From CAYGLV01 sp964351025 (GTDB taxonomy: Bacteria > Actinomycetota > Thermoleophilia > Gaiellales > Gaiellaceae): 24,369 nt of DNA. The number at the start of each line of letters is the position of its first letter. Positions within the stretch are counted from its first letter, which is position 1. Position numbers and translations under genes: made by a program. The notes under the pieces are model-generated. The model was given only the letters and a program-made list of their open reading frames with translations. It was not told where the DNA came from and made no database searches. This document shows positions 7,201-14,996 of the stretch, one piece after another. Location of the stretch: assembly GCA_964351025.1 (NCBI GenBank), contig CAYGLV010000038.1:1-24369 (forward strand), read 5' to 3'.

Positions 7201-7916
7201 AGCGGCACCTCCGCGACGACGTGGTAGTTGGCAAAGAGCGTCGTGTGCCGGGGCTCGCGCAGCGCGGCCGAGCGACCGTCCACCGCCGCTGCGAGGCGGT
7301 TGACGGTTGCGCAGGCGGCTTTCGCCACCGGCGTCAGGTGGGCGCGGCGGAGTGCGATGTCGAGGTAGATGTTGAGCAGCATGCCGATGCAGGCGGCGGT
7401 TCCCGACCCCGGCCTGACCGTCAGCGCCGCCCAGTCGCCGTTCTCGGAGAACAGCTTCTCGAGCCCCGCGTGCGTCCAGCGCCAGTAGTCGTCCGGATTG
7501 GGATGGTAGATCTGGACGCCGTGCGTCGAGGCGAGAACCCGTCCGCCCGGCGCCGTCACGCGCCTCAACTCGCGCACCGCGGCTGCGGGATCGTCGGCGT
7601 GCTCGAGCACCTGCGTGCAGAGCACGACCTGGAAGGCTCCGTCGGGAGCCGGGATCGACTCGGCCGTGCCCTCGAGCTCGGCGGCAGCGTCCTTGACGTC
7701 CACGCCGACGTATTCGGTCGCGTACGGCTCGAAGAAGGGGTAGTACGGCTTCGGGCCACAGCCGACGTCGAGCACCGAGTAGCGACCGAAGTCCTCGGCG
7801 GCGCGGCTCGCCTCGGCTTCCAGCCAGGCTGCGAGCGGTGCGCGCACGGCCCAGGTCGCCATGCTTCGCGGCGGCCGCCGCCGCTCCGGCTCGGGCCAGT
7901 CCTCAGGCTTCGCCAC
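7197..7916 (-). CDS. Class I SAM-dependent methyltransferase
   Basis: A 239-residue Methyltransf_11-type enzyme. Motif I is VLDVGCGPKPYY (48-59). The acidic end of beta strand 2 is YVGVDVKD (69-76), and the post-motif CTQVLEHADDP (100-110) is typical of small-molecule methyltransferases. The GTG start at 7916 has the best Shine-Dalgarno sequence in the window six bases upstream and overlaps the polymerase gene by 14 bases. The extra sequence further upstream in this frame is the polymerase gene read out of frame. By context it would methylate a sugar of the polysaccharide, either on the nucleotide sugar or on the lipid-linked glycan. The C-terminal half (from about residue 150) is probably the acceptor-binding part and carries no recognised domain. 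Confidence 0.88.
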   Translation of the reverse strand: MAKPEDWPEPERRRPPRSMATWAVRAPLAAWLEAEASRAAEDFGRYSVLDVGCGPKPYYPFFEPYATEYVGVDVKDAAAELEGTAESIPAPDGAFQVVLCTQVLEHADDPAAAVRELRRVTAPGGRVLASTHGVQIYHPNPDDYWRWTHAGLEKLFSENGDWAALTVRPGSGTAACIGMLLNIYLDIALRRAHLTPVAKAACATVNRLAAAVDGRSAALREPRHTTLFANYHVVAEVPL

Positions 7917-9270
7917 GATCCACCTCCCAGAGCGTGCGTGCGACGAGGCCCACGGCGAGCCAGAGCAGAGCGTCCAGCGGGATGCCGGCGACGATGCCCC
8001 GCCCGTTCTGCAGGCCGGCGAGTGCGAGCAGCCAAAGCACGGGCACGAGCGCGACAAGGGCGGTGGCGGGAGGCGCCCGAACGGCTGCGCGCGCGCCGGC
8101 GAGGATCGCGAGCGCGAAGAAGCCGGTGAAGACGACTCCGCCGACGATGCCCATGTCTGCGAGCGCCTGGACGTACGCGTTGTGCACGCCCCACGGGTGC
8201 TCGGGCGAAGGGAAGGCGCGCAGCGGCTCGTCCGGGAAGCGGGCGTGGGCCGCGGCGAGCTGCGGTCCGTAGGCGTACTCCTCGCGTGATCCCTGCCAGC
8301 CGGCGCCGAGCAGCGGGTCGGCGGCGAAGATGCGCAGGCCGATGTAACCGAGCAGCGTGCGCTGGGAGTACGACTCGACTTGGCCCGCCGTCTGAGCGTG
8401 CTTCGCCTCGATGCCGAGGAAGCGGAAGAAGGCCTGGATGTCGTTTCCGCGCATCAGCATCGTGCCCGCCAGGACGACGCTCACGAGCGCGACCGTGCCG
8501 AGCGCCCGGCGCGGCGTGAGCTCGCCGCGCAGCCGCGCGAGTACGAGCGCCCCGAGCATCGCGGCGCCCACGCCGAGCACGCCCGAAAGGCCGCCGGAGA
8601 GAACGACGCCGACGGCGCCCGCCGTTCCACCCAGCCAGGCGAGGGCCCGCTCGCGTGTTCCGTCTGCGGCGCCCGTGGCGACGCCCGCGATCGCGATCAC
8701 GAGCGCGGCCGCCGAGAGCACGTTGAAGTCCTCGTAGCCGAGGAATGACGGCTGGCGCAAGAGCGCCCGGCTCTCGCCGTCCAAGCCGCCGGCGAGTCCC
8801 GCGAACTGGGCCAGACCGTAGCTCGACGCCACTGCGGCCCAGCTCGCGACCGCCCCCAGTGCGAGCAGTCGCGTGCGGCCCTGCGCGAGCAGCGCGACGG
8901 CGGGTGCGAGCGCCGCGTACTCGACGAACTTGAGCGCGCTGACGAGGTGGTCCGCCAGCGGGTAGGCGTCGTGGCGGGCCTTCCCGAGCGCGGTCGCGAT
9001 CAGGATGACAGCGAGCAGCGCCGCCGCCGCGATCCACACAGCGCGGGCGGCGCGGAGCGGCGCAAACCCGTCCCGCAGCCCCACGGCGAGCCCTGTCGCC
9101 GCGACGGCGAGCACGGCCAGGTCGGCGACGACGATCGAGACGGAGGCGGAGCCGACCGACAGCTCGACCCCCCCTGCGTACTTCACGTGCATGAAGAGGA
9201 AGGGCGTCGCGAGGACGAGGACTAGGCCGGCGGGCGCTGGAAGCGCCCGGCCCGTAACACGGGCACTCAT
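7903..9270 (-). CDS. O-antigen ligase/Wzy-like polymerase (Wzy_C family)
   Basis: A 455-residue integral membrane protein with roughly 10-12 hydrophobic segments spread over the whole length. The large extracytoplasmic loop at about 273-375 has the features of the O-antigen ligase/polymerase family: RTLLGYIGLRIFAADPLLG, then HPWGVHNAYVQALADMG (358-374), including the conserved His363. Members either polymerise lipid-linked repeat units or ligate glycans to an acceptor. With a Wzx-like gene divergent to it, polymerase is the better guess here. ATG 9270 is the first start and has no good ribosome-binding site. The gene leads a five-gene minus-strand unit and shares a 59-base divergent promoter region with the flippase gene. 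Confidence 0.85.
   Translation of the reverse strand: MSARVTGRALPAPAGLVLVLATPFLFMHVKYAGGVELSVGSASVSIVVADLAVLAVAATGLAVGLRDGFAPLRAARAVWIAAAALLAVILIATALGKARHDAYPLADHLVSALKFVEYAALAPAVALLAQGRTRLLALGAVASWAAVASSYGLAQFAGLAGGLDGESRALLRQPSFLGYEDFNVLSAAALVIAIAGVATGAADGTRERALAWLGGTAGAVGVVLSGGLSGVLGVGAAMLGALVLARLRGELTPRRALGTVALVSVVLAGTMLMRGNDIQAFFRFLGIEAKHAQTAGQVESYSQRTLLGYIGLRIFAADPLLGAGWQGSREEYAYGPQLAAAHARFPDEPLRAFPSPEHPWGVHNAYVQALADMGIVGGVVFTGFFALAILAGARAAVRAPPATALVALVPVLWLLALAGLQNGRGIVAGIPLDALLWLAVGLVARTLWEVDRGEA
7922..7928 (-). promoter_or_regulatory. Strong Shine-Dalgarno sequence of the methyltransferase gene
   Basis: The minus strand reads GGGAGGT, with GGAGG six bases before the GTG at 7916. It sits inside the last codons of the upstream polymerase gene. 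It decides the methyltransferase start and allows re-initiation in the 14-base gene overlap. Confidence 0.85.
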
Positions 9271-9312
9271 GGGCGCCCCGAGGTAGAAGGGCGTTGGGCC
9301 TCCAACGGTGCC

Positions 9313-9320
9313 ACTATACT
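9313..9320. promoter_or_regulatory. Overlapping divergent -10 elements (polymerase / flippase)
   Basis: ACTATACT contains TATACT on the plus strand (9315-9320) and TATAGT on the minus strand (9313-9318). Both match the -10 consensus at five of six positions. The plus element predicts a transcript start near 9327, three bases before the flippase ATG. The minus element predicts a start near 9306, 36 bases before the polymerase ATG. A weak plus-strand -35 candidate, TTGGGC at 9294-9299, has a short 15-base spacer. Confidence 0.6.
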
Positions 9321-9329
9321 CACCGTTCG

Positions 9330-10625
9330 ATGGTGTCGCGGCTCGCCTGGCGGCGTTTGGTGACCGCCGCCGGGATCTACGGCGCAGCCGTGTTGGGCTT
9401 CCTCGGCACCGTGATTGCCGCCCGCTCGCTCGGCCCGCACGGCTTTGGTCTGCTCGCGATCGTCCTCGCCGCGCAGGGCTTCTTCCAGCTCTTCCTCGAT
9501 TTCAGCGTCGGCGACGCAGTGATCAAGTACGGCGTCCGCTACGTCACCGCCGGGGAGTGGGGGAAGCTTCGCCGCCTGCTCGGCCTTGCCCTGCGGGTCC
9601 AGGTCCTGGGCGCGCTCGCCGGTGGCGTCGCGATTCTCGCGCTCGCTCCTGCGAGCCAGACCGTCTTCGGCCAGTCCGGGCTCGCGCTGCCGCTCGCCGT
9701 TTCCGCCCTGGTCCCGCTCGCAGCCTTCCCGACCGGTGTCTCCAACGCGATCATGATCCTCCGCGGACGCTACGAGTATCACGGCCTCCTGACGATGATC
9801 ACGATGACCGGTCGCCTGACCGCCATGGCCGTGGGGAGCCAGATCAGCGTCCTGGCGACGGTCGTCGGCCTCCTCATCGCACAGATCGCCTCGGGCCTGC
9901 TGATCGCAACGATCGGCTGGCTCGGCTACCGGCGCTTTCCAACCGTCGAGCGCGCCGAGCCGCTCGGCGCGGACGCCCGCCCGCTTCGCCGCTTCGTCCT
10001 CTCATCGACGATCGGTACGACGCTCGAGTCCTTCAGGAGCGTCTTTCCGCCACTCCTGCTCGGCATGGTGACGACACCGGTGCAGGTTGCCTACTTCCGT
10101 GCCGCTCAGGCGCCCCAGTTCGGCTTCTCGGTGCTGTCTGCGCCGGCGCGGATCATCCTCCTGACCGAGCAGACGCGGGATATCGAACGCGGTGAGTACG
10201 GGCGCGTCTCCTCGACGCTGCGCCGTTACATGATCGGATCCGCGGCGCTGATGCTCGTCGTCGTGCCGCCCGCCTTCTGGCTGATGCCGACGCTCGTCAA
10301 GCTCGTCTTCGGCGCGGACTACTCAGGCGCGGGCAGCGCGGCGCGGCTGATCCTGCTCGCGGCCGCGGTGCAGGTCGTCTACGGCTGGACGAAACCGTTC
10401 CCGATCTCCATCGGCAGGCCGAACCTGCGGATTCTCGCCCAACTGTGCGAGATCGCCGTGCTCGTTCCGGCGCTCGTCGTGCTCGGCATGGCGTGGGAGG
10501 CGACCGGCGCCGGCGGTGCCGTGCTCGCCGGGGTCGCGGCGTTCGCGCTCGCCTGGACCGTGCTCGCCGTCCGGCTGCGCCGTGAGTGGCAGAACCGGCC
10601 GGCGTCGGGGACGGCGACGTCGTGA
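9330..10625 (+). CDS. Wzx-like polysaccharide flippase (MOP superfamily)
   Basis: A 431-residue integral membrane protein with about 12 hydrophobic segments. The start of the first helix pair, AARSLGPHGFGLLAIV (about 30-45), is the characteristic signature of the polysaccharide-export (PST) branch of the MOP superfamily. The pattern of paired helices with short basic loops continues to the end. It would move undecaprenyl-diphosphate-linked repeat units across the membrane. ATG 9330 is preferred over a TTG at 9294: the upstream stretch is hydrophilic and would bury the TATACT promoter element inside the gene. It leads a four-gene unit and overlaps the next gene by GTGA. Confidence 0.86.
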   Translation: MVSRLAWRRLVTAAGIYGAAVLGFLGTVIAARSLGPHGFGLLAIVLAAQGFFQLFLDFSVGDAVIKYGVRYVTAGEWGKLRRLLGLALRVQVLGALAGGVAILALAPASQTVFGQSGLALPLAVSALVPLAAFPTGVSNAIMILRGRYEYHGLLTMITMTGRLTAMAVGSQISVLATVVGLLIAQIASGLLIATIGWLGYRRFPTVERAEPLGADARPLRRFVLSSTIGTTLESFRSVFPPLLLGMVTTPVQVAYFRAAQAPQFGFSVLSAPARIILLTEQTRDIERGEYGRVSSTLRRYMIGSAALMLVVVPPAFWLMPTLVKLVFGADYSGAGSAARLILLAAAVQVVYGWTKPFPISIGRPNLRILAQLCEIAVLVPALVVLGMAWEATGAGGAVLAGVAAFALAWTVLAVRLRREWQNRPASGTATS

Positions 10626-11743
10626 GGGTGCTCGTCGTCAGTGGAATCTGGCCGCCTGACGTTGGAGGCCCGGCCAGCCACGCTCCGGCGGTGGCCGACT
10701 ATCTGCAGGCGTGCGGTCACGAGGTGGAGGTCGTCGTCACGGCGGACGCTGCTCCCGCACCGTGTGCCCACCCGATTCGCTGGACGCCGCGACGGCTCCC
10801 GTCCGGGTTTCGCCATCTCCATGCGCTCGTGACGATCGCCCGCCGGGCCCGCCGGACGGACGTCGTGTACACGACCGGCATGTTCGTTCGCAGCGCTCTT
10901 GGGGCAAAGCTCGCGCGCCGGCCCTACGTGCTCAAGCTGACCGGCGACCCCGCGTTCGAGCGAGCGCGGTGGCGGGGACTCGTCGAGGGCGACGTCGACG
11001 CCTACCAGCGGGTCGGCGGGGGTCCGGCCGACCGCCTGCTGCGGCGTCTGCGCAACCTGACCGTTCGACGTGCTGCCTTCGTCTTCTGCCCCAGCGCCTA
11101 CCTGCGCGAGCTCGCCGTGTCGTGGGGCGCAGACGGCGCCCGGGTCGAGGTCCTGCCGAACCCGGCCCCGGCTGCGGTCGAGCTGCCACCGCGGGACGAG
11201 TTGCGCCGGCGCTTGGGGCTCGACGGCTTCACTCTGGCGTTCGCCGGCCGACTGACGGCGCAGAAGGCGCTCGACGTCGCATTCGCTGCGGTCGACCTGT
11301 GCGAGGGAGTGACGTTGCTCGTCGTCGGAGACGGGCCTGAGCGCGAGCGCCTCGAGCGGGTGGCCGGCCCACGGGTTCGCTTCCTCGGCGCCGCGTCGCG
11401 GCACGAGGTGCTGGAGCTCTTCGCGGCCTCCGACGCAGCCCTCCTCTCCTCGAGCTGGGAGAACTTCCCGCACACCGTTGTCGAGGCGCTGGCCGTCGGC
11501 ACACCGGTGATCGCGACCGATGTGGGCGGCGTCTCCGAGGTCGTCCGAGACGGCGAGAACGGGCTGCTCGTGCCCCCCGGCGATGCCGAGGCGCTGGCCG
11601 GGGCCGTGCGCCGGCTTGCCGGCGACTCGGAGCTCGCCGCGCGACTGCGGGCCGCGACGGTGTCGTCGGTTGCGGCGTATGCGCCCGAGCGCATTTTCGC
11701 TAGGCTCGTCGAGGTGCTCAGATCGGCTGCCGACTCCTCGTGA
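10622..11743 (+). CDS. GT4-family glycosyltransferase
   Basis: A 373-residue GT-B enzyme. VVSGIWPPDVGGPASH (5-20) is the acceptor-side glycine-rich loop. LKLTGDPAFERAR and FCPSAYLRE follow in the N-terminal half. The C-terminal half has FAGRLTAQKALDV (207-219), VVGDGPERERL and the ENFPHTVVE motif with Glu280 and Glu288. The GTG at 10622 overlaps the flippase stop (GTGA). It is the first start compatible with the beta-1 strand, and the frame upstream is flippase sequence. It acts in the cytoplasm on a lipid-linked acceptor. The sugar is unknown. Confidence 0.9.
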   Translation: MRVLVVSGIWPPDVGGPASHAPAVADYLQACGHEVEVVVTADAAPAPCAHPIRWTPRRLPSGFRHLHALVTIARRARRTDVVYTTGMFVRSALGAKLARRPYVLKLTGDPAFERARWRGLVEGDVDAYQRVGGGPADRLLRRLRNLTVRRAAFVFCPSAYLRELAVSWGADGARVEVLPNPAPAAVELPPRDELRRRLGLDGFTLAFAGRLTAQKALDVAFAAVDLCEGVTLLVVGDGPERERLERVAGPRVRFLGAASRHEVLELFAASDAALLSSSWENFPHTVVEALAVGTPVIATDVGGVSEVVRDGENGLLVPPGDAEALAGAVRRLAGDSELAARLRAATVSSVAAYAPERIFARLVEVLRSAADSS

Positions 11744-12858
11744 AGCCTCGTGTCCTCTTTGTCGGGCGGACGCGCTACCGGCTGCCGCTCAACGACACAC
11801 TGACCAGGAAGTTCGAGGCCCTCCGAGCCGTGCTGGAGTTGCGGGTGCTCGCCGCCCGGTCCACGGGCGCACCGCCCGGCAACGGCGAGTTCGTGCTCGT
11901 GCCGCCGCTGCGCCCGGCGAGGCTCGACGGCTTCCTCTTCTACTTCACGCTGCCCTTCCGGGTGGCCCGCCATCTGCGCGATTTCAACGCCGACGCCGTC
12001 ATCGTCGAGAGCCCGTACGAGGGCTTCGCGGTGCTGATCGGGCGACGGCTCGCGCGCAGCAAGGCCCCGCTGATCCTCGAGGTGCACGGCGACTGGCGCA
12101 CCGCGATGCGCCTCTACGGCATCCCGGCCCGGCGGCTGCTCGCGCCCCTGGCCGACTGGGTCGCTGCCACAGCGGTCCGCCGCGCCGACGCGGTCCGTCC
12201 CGTCTCGCAGGGCATGGCCGACATCGTGCGCAGCGTCGGCAAGGAGCCGGACGAGGTCTTCCCGGCTTTCATCGACATCGCACCGTTCACCGAGCCTCCG
12301 ATCGCGCCGCTGCCGGAGCAGCCGCGGGCGATCTTCATCGGCGTGCTCGAGCTGTACAAGAACATCGACGGGCTCGCCGAGGCGTGGCGGATGGCGGCGC
12401 CGCGAGTGCCGGATGCCCATTTCCGGCTCGTCGGCGTCGGCAGCCGTCCGGACATCATCGAGCAGCTCGTCGCCGATCTGCCCGAGCAGACGAGCTGGAC
12501 GCCCGTGCTGACGACCGAGGAGGTGTCGAAGGCGCTCGACGAGGCGAGCGTGCTCGTCCTCCCGTCGCGCTCGGAGGGGCTCGGGCGGGTCATTGTCGAG
12601 GCGCTCTGCCGCGGCCGTCCCGTCGTGGCGAGCTGGTCGGGTGGGACGCCGGACGTCATCCAGGACGGCGTGAACGGCATCCTCGTCCATCCCGAGGACA
12701 CGAAGACGATTGCCGACGTGCTCGTGCGCGTGCTCTCCGACCGCGCGCTCGTGGAGCGGATGGCGGCCGCCGCGCGGCCGAGCGCCGAGCCGTTCGTCGC
12801 CACGCCCGACGAGTATGCGCGCCGCGTCCGCGCGCTCGTCGACAAGGTGGCGCGCTAG
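11740..12858 (+). CDS. GT4-family glycosyltransferase
   Basis: A 372-residue GT-B enzyme. The N-terminal half starts MKPRVLFVGRTRYRLP and includes ILEVHGDWRTAMRLYG (112-127), in the position of the acceptor-binding loop. The C-terminal half has FIGVLELYKNIDGLAEAW (199-216), RLVGVGSRPD and SRSEGLGRVIVEALCRG, with Glu279 and Glu287 of the EX7E motif. The GTG start overlaps the preceding stop as GTGA. It is separated from the next glycosyltransferase by only 8 bases. It probably adds one residue of the repeat unit. Donor and linkage cannot be told. Confidence 0.9.
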   Translation: MKPRVLFVGRTRYRLPLNDTLTRKFEALRAVLELRVLAARSTGAPPGNGEFVLVPPLRPARLDGFLFYFTLPFRVARHLRDFNADAVIVESPYEGFAVLIGRRLARSKAPLILEVHGDWRTAMRLYGIPARRLLAPLADWVAATAVRRADAVRPVSQGMADIVRSVGKEPDEVFPAFIDIAPFTEPPIAPLPEQPRAIFIGVLELYKNIDGLAEAWRMAAPRVPDAHFRLVGVGSRPDIIEQLVADLPEQTSWTPVLTTEEVSKALDEASVLVLPSRSEGLGRVIVEALCRGRPVVASWSGGTPDVIQDGVNGILVHPEDTKTIADVLVRVLSDRALVERMAAAARPSAEPFVATPDEYARRVRALVDKVAR

Positions 12859-12866
12859 CCGCGGCC

Positions 12867-13919
12867 GTGCGGCTCGTCGTCGTCACCCAGCACGTCGATC
12901 CGGCTCATCCCGCGCTTGCCGCGACTGTGCCCAAGATCCGCGCTCTGTGCGCGCGGGCGGACGAGGTCGTCGTGCTTGCGCTCGGGTCCGTCCCTGCGTC
13001 CCTGCCCGCGAACTGCCGTGTCAAGACGTTCGGCGCGCGCACGAGGCTTGGCCGGGGCCTCCGCTTCGCGACTGCGCTGCTGCCGGAGCTGCTTCGCCGT
13101 CCGCGTCCCGCCGGCGTGCTCGCCCACATGTGCCCGGTCTACGCCGTTCTCGCCGCACCGGTGGCGCGTCCGCTCGGCGTCCCGGTCGTGCTCTGGTACA
13201 CGCACTGGCGCTCGACGGCCATGCTGCGGCTCGCCGTGAGGGTGAGCTCGCGCGTGATCTCCGTCGACCGCCGCTCGGTCCCCAGCTCCTCGGCCAAGGT
13301 GCGCGGAATCGGGCACGGAATCGATCTTGCGGAGTTCCCGTGCGGAGAGCCGCGTGGCCGCGCAGGCACGCTGCGCGCCTTGAGCTTGGGGCGGACCTCG
13401 GCGGCGAAGGGGCTGTCCGCTGTGCTGCGCGCCGTCCGGCTTGCGCGTGCCGCTGGCGTGGACGTCAGCCTGGACGTGCGCGGGCCGTCGCTGACCACCG
13501 AGGAGCGGGCGCACCGACTCGAGCTCGAGCGCCTCGTCGTGGAGTTGCGACTCGAAGGGTGCGTGACGATCGGTGACGCCGTGTCGCGCGAGCAGGTGCC
13601 GGTGTTGTTCGCGAGCGCGGATGTGCTCGTCAACAACATGCGCGCGGGCGCCCCGGACAAGGTCGTCTACGAGGCCGGCGCCGCGTGCCTGCCCGTGCTC
13701 GCGTCGAACCCCGTGTTCGACGAGCTGCTGGGCGGCTTCGAGCCGCCGCTGCGGTTCGAGCGCGAGCGGCCCGAGCAGCTGGCCGAGCGGCTGGCCGCAC
13801 TCGCGGCGCTCTCCCCGGAGCACCGCGCGGAGCTCGGCGCCGCGCTGCACGATCGGGTTGCCGCGGGCCACTCGGTCGAATCGTGGGCTGACGGGGCCCT
13901 AGCGGCGCTGCACGGCTGA
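12867..13919 (+). CDS. GT4-like glycosyltransferase with a variant donor motif
   Basis: A 350-residue GT-B protein, the last gene of the flippase unit. The N-terminal half has LVVVTQHVDPAHP (3-15) and VLWYTHWRSTAMLR (108-121). The linker region has GIGHGIDLAEF. The C-terminal half has LSLGRTSAAKGLSAVL and ADVLVNNMRAGAPDKVVYEAGA (251-272). The usual first Glu of the EX7E donor motif is replaced by Ala260, giving AGAPDKVVYE; the second Glu (Glu269) is kept. Motifs with Pro-Asn/Asp-Lys before the second Glu occur in other GT4-like enzymes, so activity is still likely. GTG 12867 is the only start near the first strand. The much longer open frame extending upstream is out-of-frame shadow of the two previous genes. 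The end overlaps the convergent gene by 21 bases. Confidence 0.85.
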   Translation: MRLVVVTQHVDPAHPALAATVPKIRALCARADEVVVLALGSVPASLPANCRVKTFGARTRLGRGLRFATALLPELLRRPRPAGVLAHMCPVYAVLAAPVARPLGVPVVLWYTHWRSTAMLRLAVRVSSRVISVDRRSVPSSSAKVRGIGHGIDLAEFPCGEPRGRAGTLRALSLGRTSAAKGLSAVLRAVRLARAAGVDVSLDVRGPSLTTEERAHRLELERLVVELRLEGCVTIGDAVSREQVPVLFASADVLVNNMRAGAPDKVVYEAGAACLPVLASNPVFDELLGGFEPPLRFERERPEQLAERLAALAALSPEHRAELGAALHDRVAAGHSVESWADGALAALHG

Positions 13920-14996
13920 GTAGACCTCGAGCGTCCGGTCCGCCATACGCGCGACGGAGAAGCGCTCGTGTGCGCGTATGCGGCCTGCCTCGCCGAGGGC
14001 GGTCCGGCGGGCGGCGTCTGCGAGCACCGCTGTCACCGCGCGCGCGAGCGAGTCGGGCGCTCCGGGTGGCACGAGCAGCCCCGTCTCGCCGTCGACAACG
14101 ATCTCGGGCACGGCGCTGACCTCGCTCGCGACGATTGGGAGCCCGGCGAGCATCGCCTCCAGCAGGACGAGTCCGAATCCCTCCCAGCGGCAGGGGTGGA
14201 CGAACAGCTCGGCTCGCTCGAGCCACGCGCTCACGTCGCCGGCGCGCCCCGGCAGGATGACGGCTTCCGCGACGCCGAGCTCGCGCGCGAGCGCCTCGAG
14301 GCGGCCCCGCTCCGGCCCTTCGCCGAGCACGACGAGCACGGTGTTCGGCTCGGCGGCCAGGATCTGCGGCAGGGCGCGGACGGCGGTCTCGTAGCCCTTC
14401 TGCTCCGCCAGCCGTCCGACGCCGAGCAGGAGGCGCGCCCCGGCCGGCAGTGCAATCTCGGGGTTCCCGCCCCAACCCGGCGGCGGCGTGTCGAGGCCGT
14501 AGTGAATGACAACCAGCTTGCCTGGTGGGATTCCGACGCGCTCGGCGTTGAAGCGGGCGAGCGAGTCGGTGATGCAGATCACGGAGGCCGCGCGCCGAGC
14601 GAGCAGCCGCTCGACGTGACGGAACGCCCCGGCCCGGAAGGGGTCGTCGTTGTGCTTGGTCGAGACGAGCGCTGCGCCGGCCGCCGCCGCCGCGAGCGCG
14701 CCGTAGACGTCGGCGTGGATGAGGTGCGTATGCACGATGTCGGGCCGGTTGGAGCGCACTGCTCTCGCGGCCCGGACGGCGAGCGGGGCGTCAAGGTCGC
14801 GTGGTGCGTGCAGACGCGAGCACGGTATTCCCGCCTTCTCCAGCTCGGCGTAGACAGGCGCCGCGTCGCCTCGCGGATCGTCGAGGCCAAGGAACGCAAC
14901 GTCTGCGCCGCGTGCCGCGAGCGCCGGCAGCAGCGCCAGCAAGTGTCGCTCGGAGCCGCCGATGCCCGCCACACGGTGAACGTGGAGGATCTTCAT
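13899..14996 (-). CDS. GT4-family glycosyltransferase
   Basis: A 365-residue GT-B enzyme with clean features. It has MKILHVHRVAGIGGSERHLL at the N-terminus, HTHLIHADVYG (89-99) and STKHNDDPFR in the acceptor half. The donor half has GVGRLAEQKGYETAVRAL (192-209), VLGEGPERGRL and HPCRWEGFGLVLLEAM, with Glu272 and Glu280. The ATG at 14996 overlaps the upstream GT-C stop as ATGA and has GAGG six bases upstream. The 3' end overlaps the last 21 bases of the opposite glycosyltransferase gene. It is the third gene of the AsnB unit. Confidence 0.91.
   Translation of the reverse strand: MKILHVHRVAGIGGSERHLLALLPALAARGADVAFLGLDDPRGDAAPVYAELEKAGIPCSRLHAPRDLDAPLAVRAARAVRSNRPDIVHTHLIHADVYGALAAAAAGAALVSTKHNDDPFRAGAFRHVERLLARRAASVICITDSLARFNAERVGIPPGKLVVIHYGLDTPPPGWGGNPEIALPAGARLLLGVGRLAEQKGYETAVRALPQILAAEPNTVLVVLGEGPERGRLEALARELGVAEAVILPGRAGDVSAWLERAELFVHPCRWEGFGLVLLEAMLAGLPIVASEVSAVPEIVVDGETGLLVPPGAPDSLARAVTAVLADAARRTALGEAGRIRAHERFSVARMADRTLEVYSAVQRR

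Noticed and set aside
7565..9037. 490-codon open frame on the minus strand
   Set aside because: It is Arg-rich, crosses the polymerase and methyltransferase genes in another frame and shows no motif.
9294..9329. TTG at 9294 as the flippase start
   Set aside because: It would add 12 hydrophilic residues and bury the TATACT element. The ATG at 9330 begins at the amphipathic lead of the first helix.
11520..12866. Long N-terminal extension in frame with the third GT4 of the flippase unit
   Set aside because: It runs out of frame through two clear GT4 genes and has no domain. The real protein starts at GTG 12867.
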